The position numbers and the translations under genes are program-made. The notes below the pieces were generated by a model. That model was not told the DNA's origin and did no database searches. It worked only from the letters and a program-made list of their open reading frames with translations. Of a stretch of 64,000 bases of DNA, positions 44,230 to 54,290 are shown in pieces (within the stretch, counting starts at the first letter, position 1; each line of letters opens with the position of its first letter). This DNA comes from Steromphala cineraria (lineage: Eukaryota > Mollusca > Gastropoda > Trochida > Trochidae), in NCBI GenBank assembly GCA_916613615.1, contig OU744727.1, positions 20,592,093 through 20,656,092 of the forward strand. The letters run 5' to 3'.

Positions 44230-45495
44230 TCCTAAGATAAGATAAGATAATGATAATGTCTTTATTGTCCCAAGGGAAATTTGTTTTACATCATATATAC
44301 AGTTCTCCAGTTACAAACAAAGCAAACTAAAAATGTACATGATCATATTATTATGCATAAGATTTGTCTAAATAAACATGAACACATCCGATACAGTCAC
44401 ACTCACATTCACTTGACTAAAACAGAAATATGACATTAATCAATAAACTGCTCATTGTAGGAACGAACACTGTTTGGAATAAAAGAGTAGCGAAACCTGT
44501 TTGTTCTCCCAGTCGGCATGCGCAGTCTGCGTCCTGAAGGTAGCCAAGAATATTCCGAAAAAAGAATATGTGATTGGTCACTTAAAATTTTATTTGTTTT
44601 CTTGGAAATTTGCTGCTCATAAAAATCCCCGATACTTTCAATTGGAAGTCCAATAATTTTTGAAGCTGTTTTAACAATTTTTGAGAGCTTGTTTTTATTC
44701 TAAACAGACAGATTTCCGTACCAGCTCAAGAAATTAAAGGTCAAAATACTTTGAATAAATGTTCTGTAAATAACCTCAATATAGTTTGATCTATTTTAAA
44801 ATGTCTCAATCTCCACAAAAAATGCAAGCGTTGCTGTCCTTTCTTATAAATTTTGTCAGTATTTTCGTTCCAAGAAAGTTTTGAATCCAAGACAGTACCC
44901 AAATATTTGTATTCTGTTACTCTTTCTATTTCACCATCATCTATAGTCACAGCATTTAAAGTAGACTTCTTTTTCCTAAAATCTATGACCATTTCTTTGG
45001 TTTTCTGCACATTCAAAAACAAAAAGTTTGATTTATACCAATCTACAAATTTTGAAATTTCAGTTCTGTAACACAGTTCAGATTCTCTAATCAGGCCCAC
45101 CAATGCTGCATCATCGGCAAATTTGATTGTCATACGCAATCATTGGTATACAATATAAACAAAATCGGTGAAATAACGCAACCTTGTGGAGCGCCAGTGG
45201 ATGTACTTACAGTTGAAGACTGCACTTGGTTAACCCTAACAAATTGTTGTCTATTAACTAGAAATGAGTTGATCCATCTAATGATATTAGAATTTACATT
45301 CATTTTACAAAGTTTGTCAGTAAGTAGATGAGGCTGAATAGTATTGAAAGCAGATGAAAAATCAACAAACATAATTCTTACATATGTACCATAGCTTTCT
45401 ACATGCTGATAGATATTGTGTAGCAGAGTTATTGCTGCATATTCTACACCACGCCTTGCCCTGTATGCAAAAAAATCTGGAGTAGAAAGAGTTTA
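44230..45495 (-). mobile_element. Truncated Maui/L2-like LINE in family 2 intron
   Basis: A 5'-truncated LINE. From ~45490 the minus strand reads Phe-Ala-Tyr-Arg-Ala-Arg-Arg-Gly-Val-Glu, motif A Phe-Val-Asp-Phe-Ser-Ser-Ala-Phe-Asn, Gly-Ala-Pro-Gln-Gly-Cys-Val (motif B), then after a frameshift near 45135 Phe-Ala-Asp-Asp (motif C), Lys-Thr-Lys-Glu-Met and Tyr-Lys-Tyr-Leu-Gly-Thr. A C-terminal Ser-Gly-Arg-Arg-Leu-Arg-Met-Pro...Arg-Thr-Asn-Arg-Phe ends near 44450. The 3' end is GGACAATAAAGACATTATCA followed by a (TTATC)n tail at 44234-44256, the usual form for this LINE group. It sits in the 8-kb intron of the family 2 gene on the same strand. Confidence 0.75.
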
Positions 45496-46204
45496 ATTCA
45501 TTTGCAAAGGATAGATCATCCATGTATATGATATAAATTTTTAAACATTAATACGGATATTCAAATTTATGTTGCTTTAAAAGATAGCTAACGGTGAGTT
45601 TAATACAAGAACCAGTGATTAACTAGAAGATAAATAGTTGTGCTATGGACTTTCAGGTTAATTACATGTTGCAAGAATAATTTTCCTTAATTGAGTGTTG
45701 ATCGAATTACAGCCGAAAGTTGCTGAAAAATTTAGAAATAATCTCAGCTACAAGTTCATAATTTTCATTATATTATAGGATAACATTTAAGAATATTTTG
45801 TCATACTTTAGGCTCTATGTCAATACTTTCTTCGAAAGACACCTTTATTCGTAAATAAATCATCCATAACGTGTGTTTTGAAACATGAAATTTGAAAATG
45901 GCCTGTTCAGTATCATTTTTTCCGTGAAGCGATGAGATGCATTGAGTGAACGATCAGTCATTGACAGGGCGGGACATTCAGCGCTCGCGTTATAGTAAAA
46001 AGAATTGGAGGAACCGAATTCCTAGTTGATACAAAAATGGAATGTCGTTTCCGAATGTGGAATGCAAAAAATAGCCCGAATAACTACAAAACAGCTCACA
46101 TGCATATGCAAAATTGATATTTATTAATGGTGTAAACGCTCATCTATATATTTTGGCAAATTTACGAAATATTTTACATCATAGCATTATTATAATAATC
46201 AGTT
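45496..46204. other. No gene supported
   Basis: AT-rich family 2 intron sequence. Weak resemblance to 37150-37320 may be an upstream extension of the P cassette. Confidence 0.35.
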
Positions 46205-46428
46205 TCCAAATTAAAGCTTGCCAATTATTTCGTACCACCCACATGGTCACGTGGGTATAAATTTGCTACAGCACGGTCCATTGGTCGTTGAAAAACCAGG
46301 ATATGCTTAAAACAAATATCATTGGCTGAAACTTCTCTTTGAAGTTTCCAAGAGTAATATAGAGAGAAACTTCTGCCATTAGTTTTCAATATCAGATGTT
46401 ACATAACTTTGGGGTCTCTGGACCCCAA
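46205..46428 (+). repeat. Promoter-like cassette P2 ending in a hairpin
   Basis: Second copy of the cassette at 37376-37562, with the same order of ACCCACATGGT, TTTGCTACAGC, CATTGGTC, ATTGGCTG, CTTTGAAG and AAGAGTAATATAGAGAGAAA. The hairpin is TTTGGGGTCTCTGGACCCCAAA (46408-46429), different in sequence from the P1 hairpin but similarly placed and paired. AATCAATAAA follows directly. It lies in family 2 intron 2, antisense to the gene. Confidence 0.5.
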
Positions 46429-46739
46429 ATCAATAAATGAGGATTATTTACGAGTATTACTTCAATTCCCCTTTCAAATCAAATTAATTTTTTTCACTGA
46501 TTTAGTTTAAATATAACAGTAGTCTTGACAGATAGGGTCTCATTCTGTACTAGCTCATAGGGATAATTTGCTCTTTCTCTGGCGGTGATTTCAGTAAAAC
46601 ATGTTCGTGGAGGATGGTTTGGTTTTGGTAAATGTTAATAGAGTTTCTATTGTACAATCATTGAAACACGATAGCGAGGGTCACTAAGAAGTTGTGTTGT
46701 TTAACTTCAAAAGGATAGAACAAGGTATCCTGGTCGACC

Positions 46740-46890
46740 CATTCTCTCCTCACAGAGTCAGATCAAGTCATGAAATGTAGATACAGCCTCTGTTCTATTA
46801 CGCCGCAATCCATGGGTTCCGGCACTTGCCGCTTGCGGAAAATAATTGCACCATAATCCATTTGAATTTCTTTATCAAATGACAAATGAC
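46740..46890 (-). mobile_element. MITE family A, copy 1 (partial, reversed)
   Basis: Terminal block TTCTCTCCTCACAGAGTCAG...GCCTCTGTTCTATTACGCCG followed by the reversed interior (TTGCACCATAATCCATTTG, TTTATCAAATGAC). Only one terminus is clear. Confidence 0.65.
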
Positions 46891-47197
46891 ATTGGCCAGA
46901 GTGTTGCGCCAGCTAGCTGCACCTCTGTTTCAGCTCTGAATGAAAATTGAAACATTGTTTACAACAGGACAGATAGTCTTCTAAAATTTGGACTACTACT
47001 GGATGAAGATACTAGGAATCTATTGATGAAGTTTGTTTTCACTTTTGAAAAGTATTTTGGCAGAAAAAAGAGGATTTAATGTCAAATTTAGCAAGTTGAT
47101 TTCTCAAAAAGTGCTCACCATCCAAGCTGACCAATCACCACAACCCTATGAGGTGGACCTCTGTTGTTCTATGACCCAGGAAAGCCTACAACACTGA

Positions 47198-48015
47198 TTG
47201 CCTGGATGTGCAGAGACAATGGATTACAAAACACCCTTCATTCAAGTATTGTTTTTCATTTTATTTTCTCTGTCTCCACTCTTTCTTCTGAATGTCAATA
47301 ACAAGAAACATCACCGAATACCTCTATCAACATTTAATGAACTGAGAGAACTGGGACTATGTAGAGTGAAGAAAACACGAAGGGGAGGAAGAAGGGGAGT
47401 CCGGGGAGACAAGCACAGGAGAGCTATCCCTCCTGCTGACAGTAGGCCACAAGTTACATACAAAACCACTAATCTCAAATTGTGTTTGTTGAATGCTAGA
47501 TCTGCCAAAACCCATATCACGACTAATGACAAGGCACAAACTATCCATGATCTCATCCTGGATAACAAACTTGATATTCTGACTTTAACAGAGACATGGT
47601 TAAAAGATGATCCAACAGATAATATCCCAATAAGCAAAATGACTCCGAGTGGCTTTAACCTTGCACAGGTGGCACGGCAAGGTAAGAGAGGTGAAGGCTC
47701 GCAGTTATTTACAAAGACAGTATAAAATGTACTAAAACAAGAGTACCAAACAACCAGACTACTTTTGAACTTTTGGCTCTAAAGTTTGCAACTGATACAG
47801 AGACTCTTAATATACTCATAGTATACAGACCGCCAAAGAAAACGCCTTTATTTTATGATGAATTTTCAGAATTACTGGATGCAACTATCGACCTCCCAGG
47901 CAAAATACTTATCTGCGGGGACTTTAACTTTCATGTTGATAAAGTGAGAGATAAAGATGGCGCAACGCTCATGGAGCTCCTACAATCACATAATCTGGTT
48001 CAGCAAGTAAACTTG
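47198..48015 (+). pseudogene. LINE endonuclease, 5' half (broken)
   Basis: Starts with a hydrophobic and then Arg-rich leader (Arg-Gly-Gly-Arg-Arg near 47380) followed by Leu-Leu-Asn-Ala-Arg-Ser-Ala and Leu-Thr-Glu-Thr-Trp-Leu of the endonuclease fold. The frame shifts near 47700; the next frame gives Tyr-Arg-Pro-Pro-Lys-Lys and Cys-Gly-Asp-Phe-Asn-Phe-His near 47920, then Leu-Val-Gln-Gln-Val before the nested insertion. No 2A-like motif was seen here. Confidence 0.75.
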
Positions 48016-48940
48016 AGAGAGAAAGAGAGAGAGAGAGAAATAGTTTATTAATGTGTCACGCATAAAAATCAACATTTTGTAACATATTAAAACATATATA
48101 TGAGTTATGATATATGCCCAGCCATTTTGGCTTATGAGACACAGTTGTACAATGTAGAACAAGTTAAATGATAAATAAAATACATGTTAAGAGCAGTAAA
48201 AAAGACAATAAAATATACATCAGATATAAGACAAGCGTATTTAACCAGAGTAAGACATCCTTCGTTTGTACATTTAAAAAGAACAGAAGCTAAAAGTGGT
48301 TGTATATATTGATGGCTAAGAATACATCTAAATTTAGAGCTACTATCCATAAGATTAAAACCTGGTATAACGTTATCGAGCATTATGAATAAACTATATC
48401 TTAAATCTGAGTAAAATTGACAGTCAATAAGAAAATGGATTTCATCCTCTAAAACCAACAGAGTTTTGTTTTCAGTACAGTATTTACAAACTCTATCATT
48501 GATGGGCGTGGGTGGCTTGGAGTATCTTCCTGTCTCAACAGCTAAGGGGATGTTTCCACATCTAAACTTGGATAAAACACGTCGCTGATCCCGGTATTTT
48601 ACTGTTCGCACATATTCGCTTACACTTGTGTCAGTCTTGTACAGTCTGTAGGAGCGAAGTTTGTTGCCGTTTGGTTTGTTTTCGTCATCCCACAGTTGGT
48701 GTGTCCACTCAGCGTTGTCTAACTGTGTAAAAACGTTGTTAAAAGCATATATTTTTCTCTTTACAGACATGTTTTCATCTAAAATACCAGCAGCACCGTG
48801 GTCGTCCAGTAATTTGAAGACTCTTTTTTCCCATGATCTTGATCTTCCCTTTCCCCATTCAAAGATTATACGGGCGATTCGGTCAGTGTGCATCCCGTGT
48901 ATCCGTGTAAGCAGTCTGCATACCTCTGTCCTCTGTGTAA
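48012..48940 (-). mobile_element. Nested LINE 3' fragment (Jockey/Nimb-like)
   Basis: Inserted into the endonuclease of the 47-51 kb LINE, in opposite orientation. The open frame 48132-48893 (253 codons) is a LINE C-terminus with Lys-Leu-Arg-Ser-Tyr-Arg-Leu-Tyr-Lys, Phe-Arg-Cys-Gly, Val-Glu-Thr-Gly-Arg and a zinc-knuckle Val-Cys-Lys-Tyr-Cys...Glu-Asp-Glu-Ile-His-Phe-Leu...Cys. It is unusually intact, suggesting a young insertion. The 3' end AATAAACTATTT runs into a (CT)n tail (plus strand GA repeat 48017-48042). GTAAACT on the left and GTAACTG on the right may be the worn target duplication. Confidence 0.75.
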
Positions 48941-48941
48941 C

Positions 48942-50666
48942 TGTACATGCCTACACACACCCGGGGCCACACCCTTGACCTTGTCATCACACGCCAGGAG
49001 GAATCCGTGGTGGACAACATCAGGACCGATCAATCTGTACAGTCAGACCATTTTGCTGTTTTGTTTGATATGAACATAAAATCACCAAGGCGAGACCGCA
49101 AGACAATACATTACAGAAAGTAGAAAGCTATTGAAATTGACGCATTCGTTTCAGATCTTGTACCAGATTTGTCAGAATTTAATGATTTATCGGTTTCTGA
49201 GGCTCATGATATGTATGAAGGCAACATAAGAACCATTATAGACAGACATGCACCAGCAGCAACTTGTACTATTACAGTCCATGAAGATTGTCCCTTGTAC
49301 AATGATGAAATTCGTGAAGCAAAACGCAAGCGGCGCTGCCTCGAGAGGCAGATGAGGTCTAGCGGCCTAGCTATTCCTGAAGAACTCCATCGCTCCCAGA
49401 GAAACAAGGTCAGTGCACTGGTGGAGACCACGAAACAGAGCTATTTCAAGGACATTCTAAACAATGTCAAAGGTCAAAAGGAGGTGTATGCTGTAACAAA
49501 TAAGCTGCTGTTCAAACAGAAGAAGAATCAGTTACCATCGTCTGTTTCCGGGGCTGCATTATGCACCTTTTTCTCGGACTACTTCATGGACAAGATTATC
49601 AATATCCGCTCAACCCTGTCAAATGCGGCCCAACATGCAGATATGCCAACATCCATTGCCTGTGACAGAACATGTAGGCTTGATTCATTTCGTCCTGTTC
49701 ACGAACAAGAAGTGCAAAAATTCATACAGCAGTCTCCCAACAAATCCTGCCACCTTGACGTGATGTCGACATGGCTCTTGAAGAACTGTCTGCATGCTGT
49801 TCTACCTATCCTGACCCACATCATCAACTCTTCTCTTTCTGAGGGTTATGTTCCTGTACCTCTCAAGGAGGCAGTTATCCCGCCACTGCTGAAGAAACCT
49901 ACCCTTGACCCAGAACTCTTGAAACACTACCGGCCAGTATCAAATCTTTCTTTTGTCTCCAAACTCTTGGAACGTGTTGTGGCACACAGACTTAAGGAAC
50001 ATATCTCTACCCATCAATGTTTGGAACCTTTGCAGTCAGCATACAGAACGTATCACAGCACAGAAACAGCCTTAGTGAAGGTCCAGAACGATCTCCTTCA
50101 GGCAGTTGACATGAGTGTTGCTGCAATTCTAATTCTTTTGGATTTGTCAGCAGCTTTCGACACGGTTGACCATGACATACTCACCAAGACCCTGGAAGAA
50201 AAAGTAGGAATGACTGGGATTGCTCTGCACTGGATCCGATCATACCTATCAGAAAGATACCAACGTGTTGCCATTGGTGACCAGTCATCTGACCCCAAGA
50301 AGCTTGTTTATGGCGTTCCGCAGGGATCAGTCTTAGGCCCCTTGTTGTTTACGATTTACACCTCTCCTTTGGGCGACATAGCCAGATCCTACAATCTCTC
50401 CTTCCACCTTTATGCGGATGACACACAGCTGTACCTGTCCTTCAAGCCACTGTGCCACATGTCAGCTACAGAAGCATTTGTGCAAATTGAGAACTGCATA
50501 CAGGCAATCAAAGATTGGATGACATCACACTGTCTGAAGCTGAATGGTGAGAAGACAGAGGTCCTTATCCTCACATCTAAGCGAGTTGCTGATCTTTCTC
50601 TCCTACCAGACCTCCACATTGCGCCGTTGAGCAGCTCATGCTGGAAATTAGGCGCTATACAAATTA

Positions 50667-50699
<33 letters not shown>

Positions 50700-51350
50700 G
50701 ACGGTCATGTGATCGTCCCAAGTCCTGAGGCAAGAAACCTTGGTGTCATCTTCGACTCTCATCTGACTTTTGATGCTCATATCAAGTCAATTTGCTGCAA
50801 GTCTTTCTACCACCTGCGGAACATCTCTCAAATCCGACGCTACCTTGATGAAAGAACAACCTGCTCATTGATCCATGCATACATTACATCTCGGATGGAC
50901 TACTGCAATTGTCTACTGTACGGTTTGCCTCAATCCTCACTGGGAAAACTCCAACGTGTTCAAAATTTTGCTGCCAGGCTAATCTCAAGATCACACAAGC
51001 ACTCACATATTACTCCTGTTCTGCAGCAATTACATTGGCTTCCCATATCAGCTCGTATCAAATACAAACTCATCATACTTGTCTTCAAATGTCTCAATGA
51101 CCTAGCTCCAAAATATCTGTCTGACCTGATCAGTAAATACCAACCCAACAGAAGTCTCAGATCTGAAAATCTTAGTCTACTTGCCGTCCCACTCTTCAAG
51201 TCCAGGAACAAGTTTGGCGATCGGTCTTTCCAGGTGGCAGGACCCACTCTCTGGAATCAACTCCCTCTGGAGTTAAGAACAGTATCCACACTGGAGGTGT
51301 TCAAATGCAAACTGAAAACATACCTGTTCCAAAAGACCTACAGTGTGTAG
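48942..51350 (+). pseudogene. LINE endonuclease 3' half and reverse transcriptase (broken)
   Basis: Resumes the host LINE after the nested insertion: Thr-Arg-Gly-His-Thr-Leu-Asp-Leu-Val-Ile-Thr and Ser-Asp-His-Phe-Ala complete the endonuclease, a TAG occurs near 49121, and an open frame 49169-50701 carries the reverse transcriptase. It has Tyr-Arg-Pro-Val-Ser-Asn-Leu, motif A Leu-Asp-Leu-Ser-Ala-Ala-Phe-Asp near 50145, motif B GVPQGSVLGP near 50310 and motif C Tyr-Ala-Asp-Asp near 50412. The nested tail ends this frame in poly-Tyr. From 50701 the C-terminal part continues: Asn-Leu-Gly-Val-Ile-Phe-Asp, Met-Asp-Tyr-Cys-Asn, Leu-His-Trp-Leu-Pro-Ile and Leu-Trp-Asn-Gln-Leu-Pro, stop 51350. Confidence 0.8.
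50629..50700 (+). mobile_element. Tiny nested LINE/SINE 3' tail with (TTA)n
   Basis: CTGGAAATTAGGCGCTATAC followed by AAATTAATTATTATT... interrupts the reverse transcriptase between Leu-His-Ile-Ala and Asp-Gly-His-Val. The GGCGCTATA-plus-trinucleotide form matches the 3' end of the host LINE group, so this is probably a severely 5'-truncated retroposed copy of only ~50-70 bases. Confidence 0.65.
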
Positions 51351-51474
51351 CTTTTCATTCATGAGCTGATCATAGAGCGCTACTGAGCAGTACACTTGGA
51401 CTGGAACTGGCGCTATATAAATCTTTCTATGATAATGATGATGATGATGACAAAGCTTCATTAAAAGGGTTCTT

Positions 51475-51667
51475 CATATCACAATGCCTTAGCCGGGATT
51501 CAGTAGCCAAAATTTTGAATGAAGAACAGCGTAGCGTAGCTGATTGCACAACTAACTTTGATTGCATCCAATCCGGCATCTCCTATTCTTTCCCACAAAC
51601 TCCGCGCAATATAAGAGAGGCTGCATAAACATTTCATGCTTTATATACAATTGTGGGGAGAGAATGT
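51475..51667 (-). mobile_element. MITE family A, copy 2 (partial, reversed)
   Basis: Reverse-orientation match to the 5' part of family A: GATTCAGTAGCCAAAATTTT, GATTGCACAACTAACTTTGA, GGCATCTCC, AGAGGCTGCATAAACATTTC and GTGGGGAGAGAATG. It begins about 25 bases after the LINE 3' end at 51450. Confidence 0.7.
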
Positions 51668-51847
51668 GGTCAAACCAAAGCTGATACAATTCTCGCTAGA
51701 AGTTCACCAACATCACAACACTTACCAGGTACCCAATACATGCTCAACGAAAAGAGGCAGTTGCAGAGAATTGTACAGCAAATGCAGTTTACTCATTAAG
51801 TTCAAATAATTTTTTATGGACTATAATCATTGAATGATGTTGATTAC

Positions 51848-52056
51848 CTGTGGGAGATAAAAATGCAGTTATTCTGTCTTTGCAAAGTCTGCAATGAAAC
51901 CAGCATTCTGTTTTAATGTTGTTTCTAGAAGAGGTGCAGCTCAAACTCCAGGTTTTGCCATGGTCCAGGGGAATAACTCTTGTGTTGTTTAGAAGCTTGA
52001 CGTAGGTGACGTCCCCACTGACTCTAGATCTGTAGTGACTTGTGAGAACCACAAAG
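51848..52056 (-). CDS. Family 2 copy 2, exon 2 (Cys-rich)
   Basis: A 209-base internal exon between acceptor TTTGTTGCAG and donor GTAATC. It joins exon 1 in phase (AG|C, Ser) and exon 3 in phase (G|AT, Asp). It encodes 69 full codons with Val-Thr-Tyr-Val-Lys-Leu-Leu-Asn-Asn-Thr (a possible N-glycosylation site) and a Cys cluster Ser-Leu-Ser-Cys-x10-Cys-x3-Cys-x2-Cys. The four Cys are also present in the pseudogene paralogue, as expected for a disulphide-rich extracellular segment. Domain identity is unknown. It lies ~8 kb upstream of exon 3, the gap being filled by LINEs. Confidence 0.65.
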
Positions 52057-52411
52057 CTGCAACAAACCATTGCTTAGAATTCCTTTACTTTGTTCGTCTT
52101 ATGTGTAATCTCATGTAGCGAGGCAAGAAAAGAACATACAATTGTATTAATTTAGGGATAGCAAAGAGCATAAAAAGAACCCCATGTATACCATATTTAT
52201 GCAGCATTGAACAAGAAACTCTCTTCACAATATGGTATGTTTCATTTGATTCAGAAAGTAAATATATGCAATCTATTACAACTTTGTGCCAACATATGAT
52301 TAGATGTTATACCTTTCGATCACAACTCACAGAGCCGACCAATACTTAATAGTTAGTTCTGTAAATCAAACGAAAGCTGATTTTCACGCGCAAAGAAATT
52401 ATCTTGGTACA

Positions 52412-52516
52412 AATGGCTGCCAGGAGGAGGATTGTGACTAAATGAAAGCTAACCTTTAATGATTTCGACCAATCACAGCGCTTGATACGGTCACACCCCT
52501 TCTTCTGGCAGCTATT
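52412..52516. repeat. Small TIR hairpin element, ~28-bp arms
   Basis: AATGGCTGCCAGGAGGAGG on the left pairs with CTTCTTCTGGCAGCTATT on the right, the arms extending to GTGAC/GTCAC with mismatches. 105 bases in all and non-coding. Confidence 0.65.
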
Positions 52517-52779
52517 GCATGTCACGTAAGCGTAGCAGTAAGCGGTAGGTAGTACTGGGTACTAATTACAAAACTCGCCGAGACAAATTACCAAAAAAGT
52601 GAAATACGTGATTTAGTCAGTTTTCCCCGTTGAACATCTTAAAATAACAATTGATACTTTTAAGTCAGCCTGATCTTATGAACTTTTATTTTCATGCGCA
52701 TTACTGGGTTCTGAAAAGCTCTCATCACAGACACTCGCTTAGCTTCTTTCATAGGCAATCAGCAATTTTCTTTTACTTT

Positions 52780-52834
52780 TACAGAGGCTGTATCAACATT
52801 ACATGACTTGATCTGTCTCTGTGGGGAGAGAATG
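52780..52834. mobile_element. MITE family A, copy 3 (single terminus)
   Basis: An isolated right terminus: ACAGAGGCTGTATCAACATT, CATGACTTGATCTGTCTCTG and TGGGGAGAGAATG. The rest of the element is absent. Confidence 0.7.
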
Positions 52835-52929
52835 ATTAAATTCCAGAAAATGTAAAATAGTTCTTAACTCTTATTAAGAAAGTGCATAAGAATTTTGGTT
52901 GATCAAAGTTTAACAGTATTTGAGATAAT

Positions 52930-53502
52930 AGACCGGACCGGAGGCAACTCAGTCATACCTCAGTTAGCCTCTGTTCTATTACGGCTAACATACGGGATAG
53001 AAAGATAGAAATCTGATTGGAGGCAATCGGAGTTAGTTGTGCAATCAGCGACGCCGTTTCAAAAGTGGTCATTCGCAAAAGTTCGGCTATTCCCGTGTGG
53101 ATCCGCATCAAAGGGAGATAACTCTTTCTTCTACAAAACAATCGCTTTTTACCTTCGCATTGGTTTTTATTTGGTGAATTATTAAAATAAAATTAATCAT
53201 AAAAGAACAATTTACACAATTATAAAACAATATGTTTCTAATGAAAAACCCTATACATATCTGATTTTGAAATAGTTTCCCTCTCTGAGACTTACACTGT
53301 TAATGAAAAATGATTCTTTTAAAAGTCACTGAGCGACCGTTGAGTATTCGTGGACAGCCAAAAGGTGTTTTCATTTGCTGCAAATTATATCTCAAGTTAC
53401 AACTTTTTGCCGCTAGGACGATCTGCCGGAACCCCAGGATTTTGGCGTAATGGAACAGAGGCTAACTGGGGTATGACTGAGTTGCCTCTGTGAGGAGAGA
53501 AT
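52930..53502. mobile_element. MITE family A, copy 4 (long variant)
   Basis: Both termini are present: GGAGGCAACTCAGTCATACC...GCCTCTGTTCTATTACGGC on the left and GCGTAATGGAACAGAGGC...GACTGAGTTGCCTCTGTGAG on the right. The outer part (CAACTCAGTCATACCTCAGT) differs from other copies, but the inner CTCTGTTCTATTACG and GATTGGAGGCAATC blocks match, so this is a subfamily. About 570 bases. Confidence 0.7.
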
Positions 53503-53545
53503 GACGCTACAGATGCACGGATAGGCAGAATGTTATATATATAGA

Positions 53546-53665
53546 GGATACTTAATGTAGTTTTTCAAATACCAGGTTTATTTCATCGAGTGTCGTGGGT
53601 AAAGTTGATATTTCACATGTCACGAGATAAAATAAACCTGGTATTTGAAAAATACATTAAGTTTT
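53546..53665. repeat. Foldback element, ~50-bp arms
   Basis: Left arm ~53546-53595 and right ~53613-53663 share TTTTTCAAATACCAGGTTTA in inverted form. Its GTTTATTTCATCGAG block is similar to one in the 21290-21660 element. Confidence 0.8.
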
Positions 53666-53745
53666 CTATTTATTAATAATAATATGATTTTAAAACAAGA
53701 AAGTTACCCCCATTTGTTCACATACTTGAAAGTAGTTCCGGCACC

Positions 53746-53780
53746 TGACCAGTGACGATATAATATATCGTCACTGGTCA
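53746..53780. repeat. 35-bp near-perfect palindrome
   Basis: TGACCAGTGACGATATAATA reads into TATCGTCACTGGTCA. A second partial copy of the right half follows at ~53783-53808 (CAGTGAAAATATAATATATC). Confidence 0.85.
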
Positions 53781-53959
53781 CAGTGAAAATATAATATATC
53801 GTCACTGCTGCCTGATCGAGAGTTTATTTCACTGATAAACCCAATATTTCAATGCTGATCATATTATAAACCTGCTTACCTGAAGCGAGAGTATAATGAC
53901 ACAAATACGATCATATACGCTTACCCCTTGTATCTGTATTTACAAACTTTCTCACATAC

Positions 53960-53985
53960 CTTATATATCTGATAATTCTGAGCAT
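53960..53985 (-). CDS. Family 2 copy 2, exon 1 (start codon exon)
   Basis: The first coding exon has ATG at 53983-53985, eight codons plus two bases, then donor GTATGT. The same ATG, codons and donor occur in the pseudogene at 34750-34775, conserved over a region that otherwise diverges, which supports this start. With exon 2 the N-terminus reads Met-Leu-Arg-Ile-Ile-Arg-Tyr-Ile-Ser-Phe-Val-Val-Leu-Thr-Ser, a short hydrophobic segment that could be a signal peptide. No better upstream ATG is in frame: the one at ~54050 in this copy closes quickly. Confidence 0.55.
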
Positions 53986-54290
53986 AGCTTTGAAATAAAA
54001 CCTCCTCTTTTCACATAAGCTTACTGTAATCTAAACAGTGTATATCATTCTTAAGTTTGATTCACTTAGGTATAATCGCTTTTTAATGTAATATTTAACA
54101 AAACTCAAACACAGTGATTAAGACGATTAAAGATTGTTATCTTAATTGGAAGAATTGTCAATTTAATACTTATTTTTAACAGACATGGATACCGAAGCAT
54201 GGAAATTCAATTTCAAATATCTGATTATCTTTAATAATTGATGTCATAAAGTATAGAAATAACATCTACCTAAACTAGATTGTTGCCTCT
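53986..54290 (-). promoter_or_regulatory. Duplicated upstream region of family 2 copy 2
   Basis: Counterpart of 34776-35090. Presumed 5' UTR and promoter. AAGAGGAGG and GTGAAAAGAGG occur close to the start in both copies. No TATA box is assigned. Confidence 0.4.

Larger units (their letters stand above)
47150..51450 (+). mobile_element. L2/CR1-like LINE with two nested insertions
   Basis: A nearly full-length LINE on the plus strand inside family 2 intron 2. It has an AP-endonuclease (47450-49080, interrupted), reverse transcriptase (49124-51350) and 3' end GGCGCTATATAAAT with a GAT-repeat tail (51413-51449), a tail style seen in L2/CR1-group LINEs. A second LINE fragment (48012-48940, minus) splits the endonuclease. 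A ~60-base foreign 3' tail with (TTA)n (50641-50700) splits the reverse transcriptase. A frameshift near 47700 and a TAG near 49121 add to the damage. No ORF1 is visible. The 5' limit is approximate. Confidence 0.8.
52057..53959. other. Family 2 intron 1 (repeat-filled)
   Basis: Intron between exons 1 and 2, holding a small TIR hairpin (52412-52516), two MITE family A pieces (52780-52834, 52930-53502), a foldback (53546-53665) and a 35-bp palindrome (53746-53780). Confidence 0.55.

Noticed and set aside
47311..47637. Minus-strand 108-codon open frame
   Set aside because: Antisense shadow of the LINE endonuclease leader on the plus strand.
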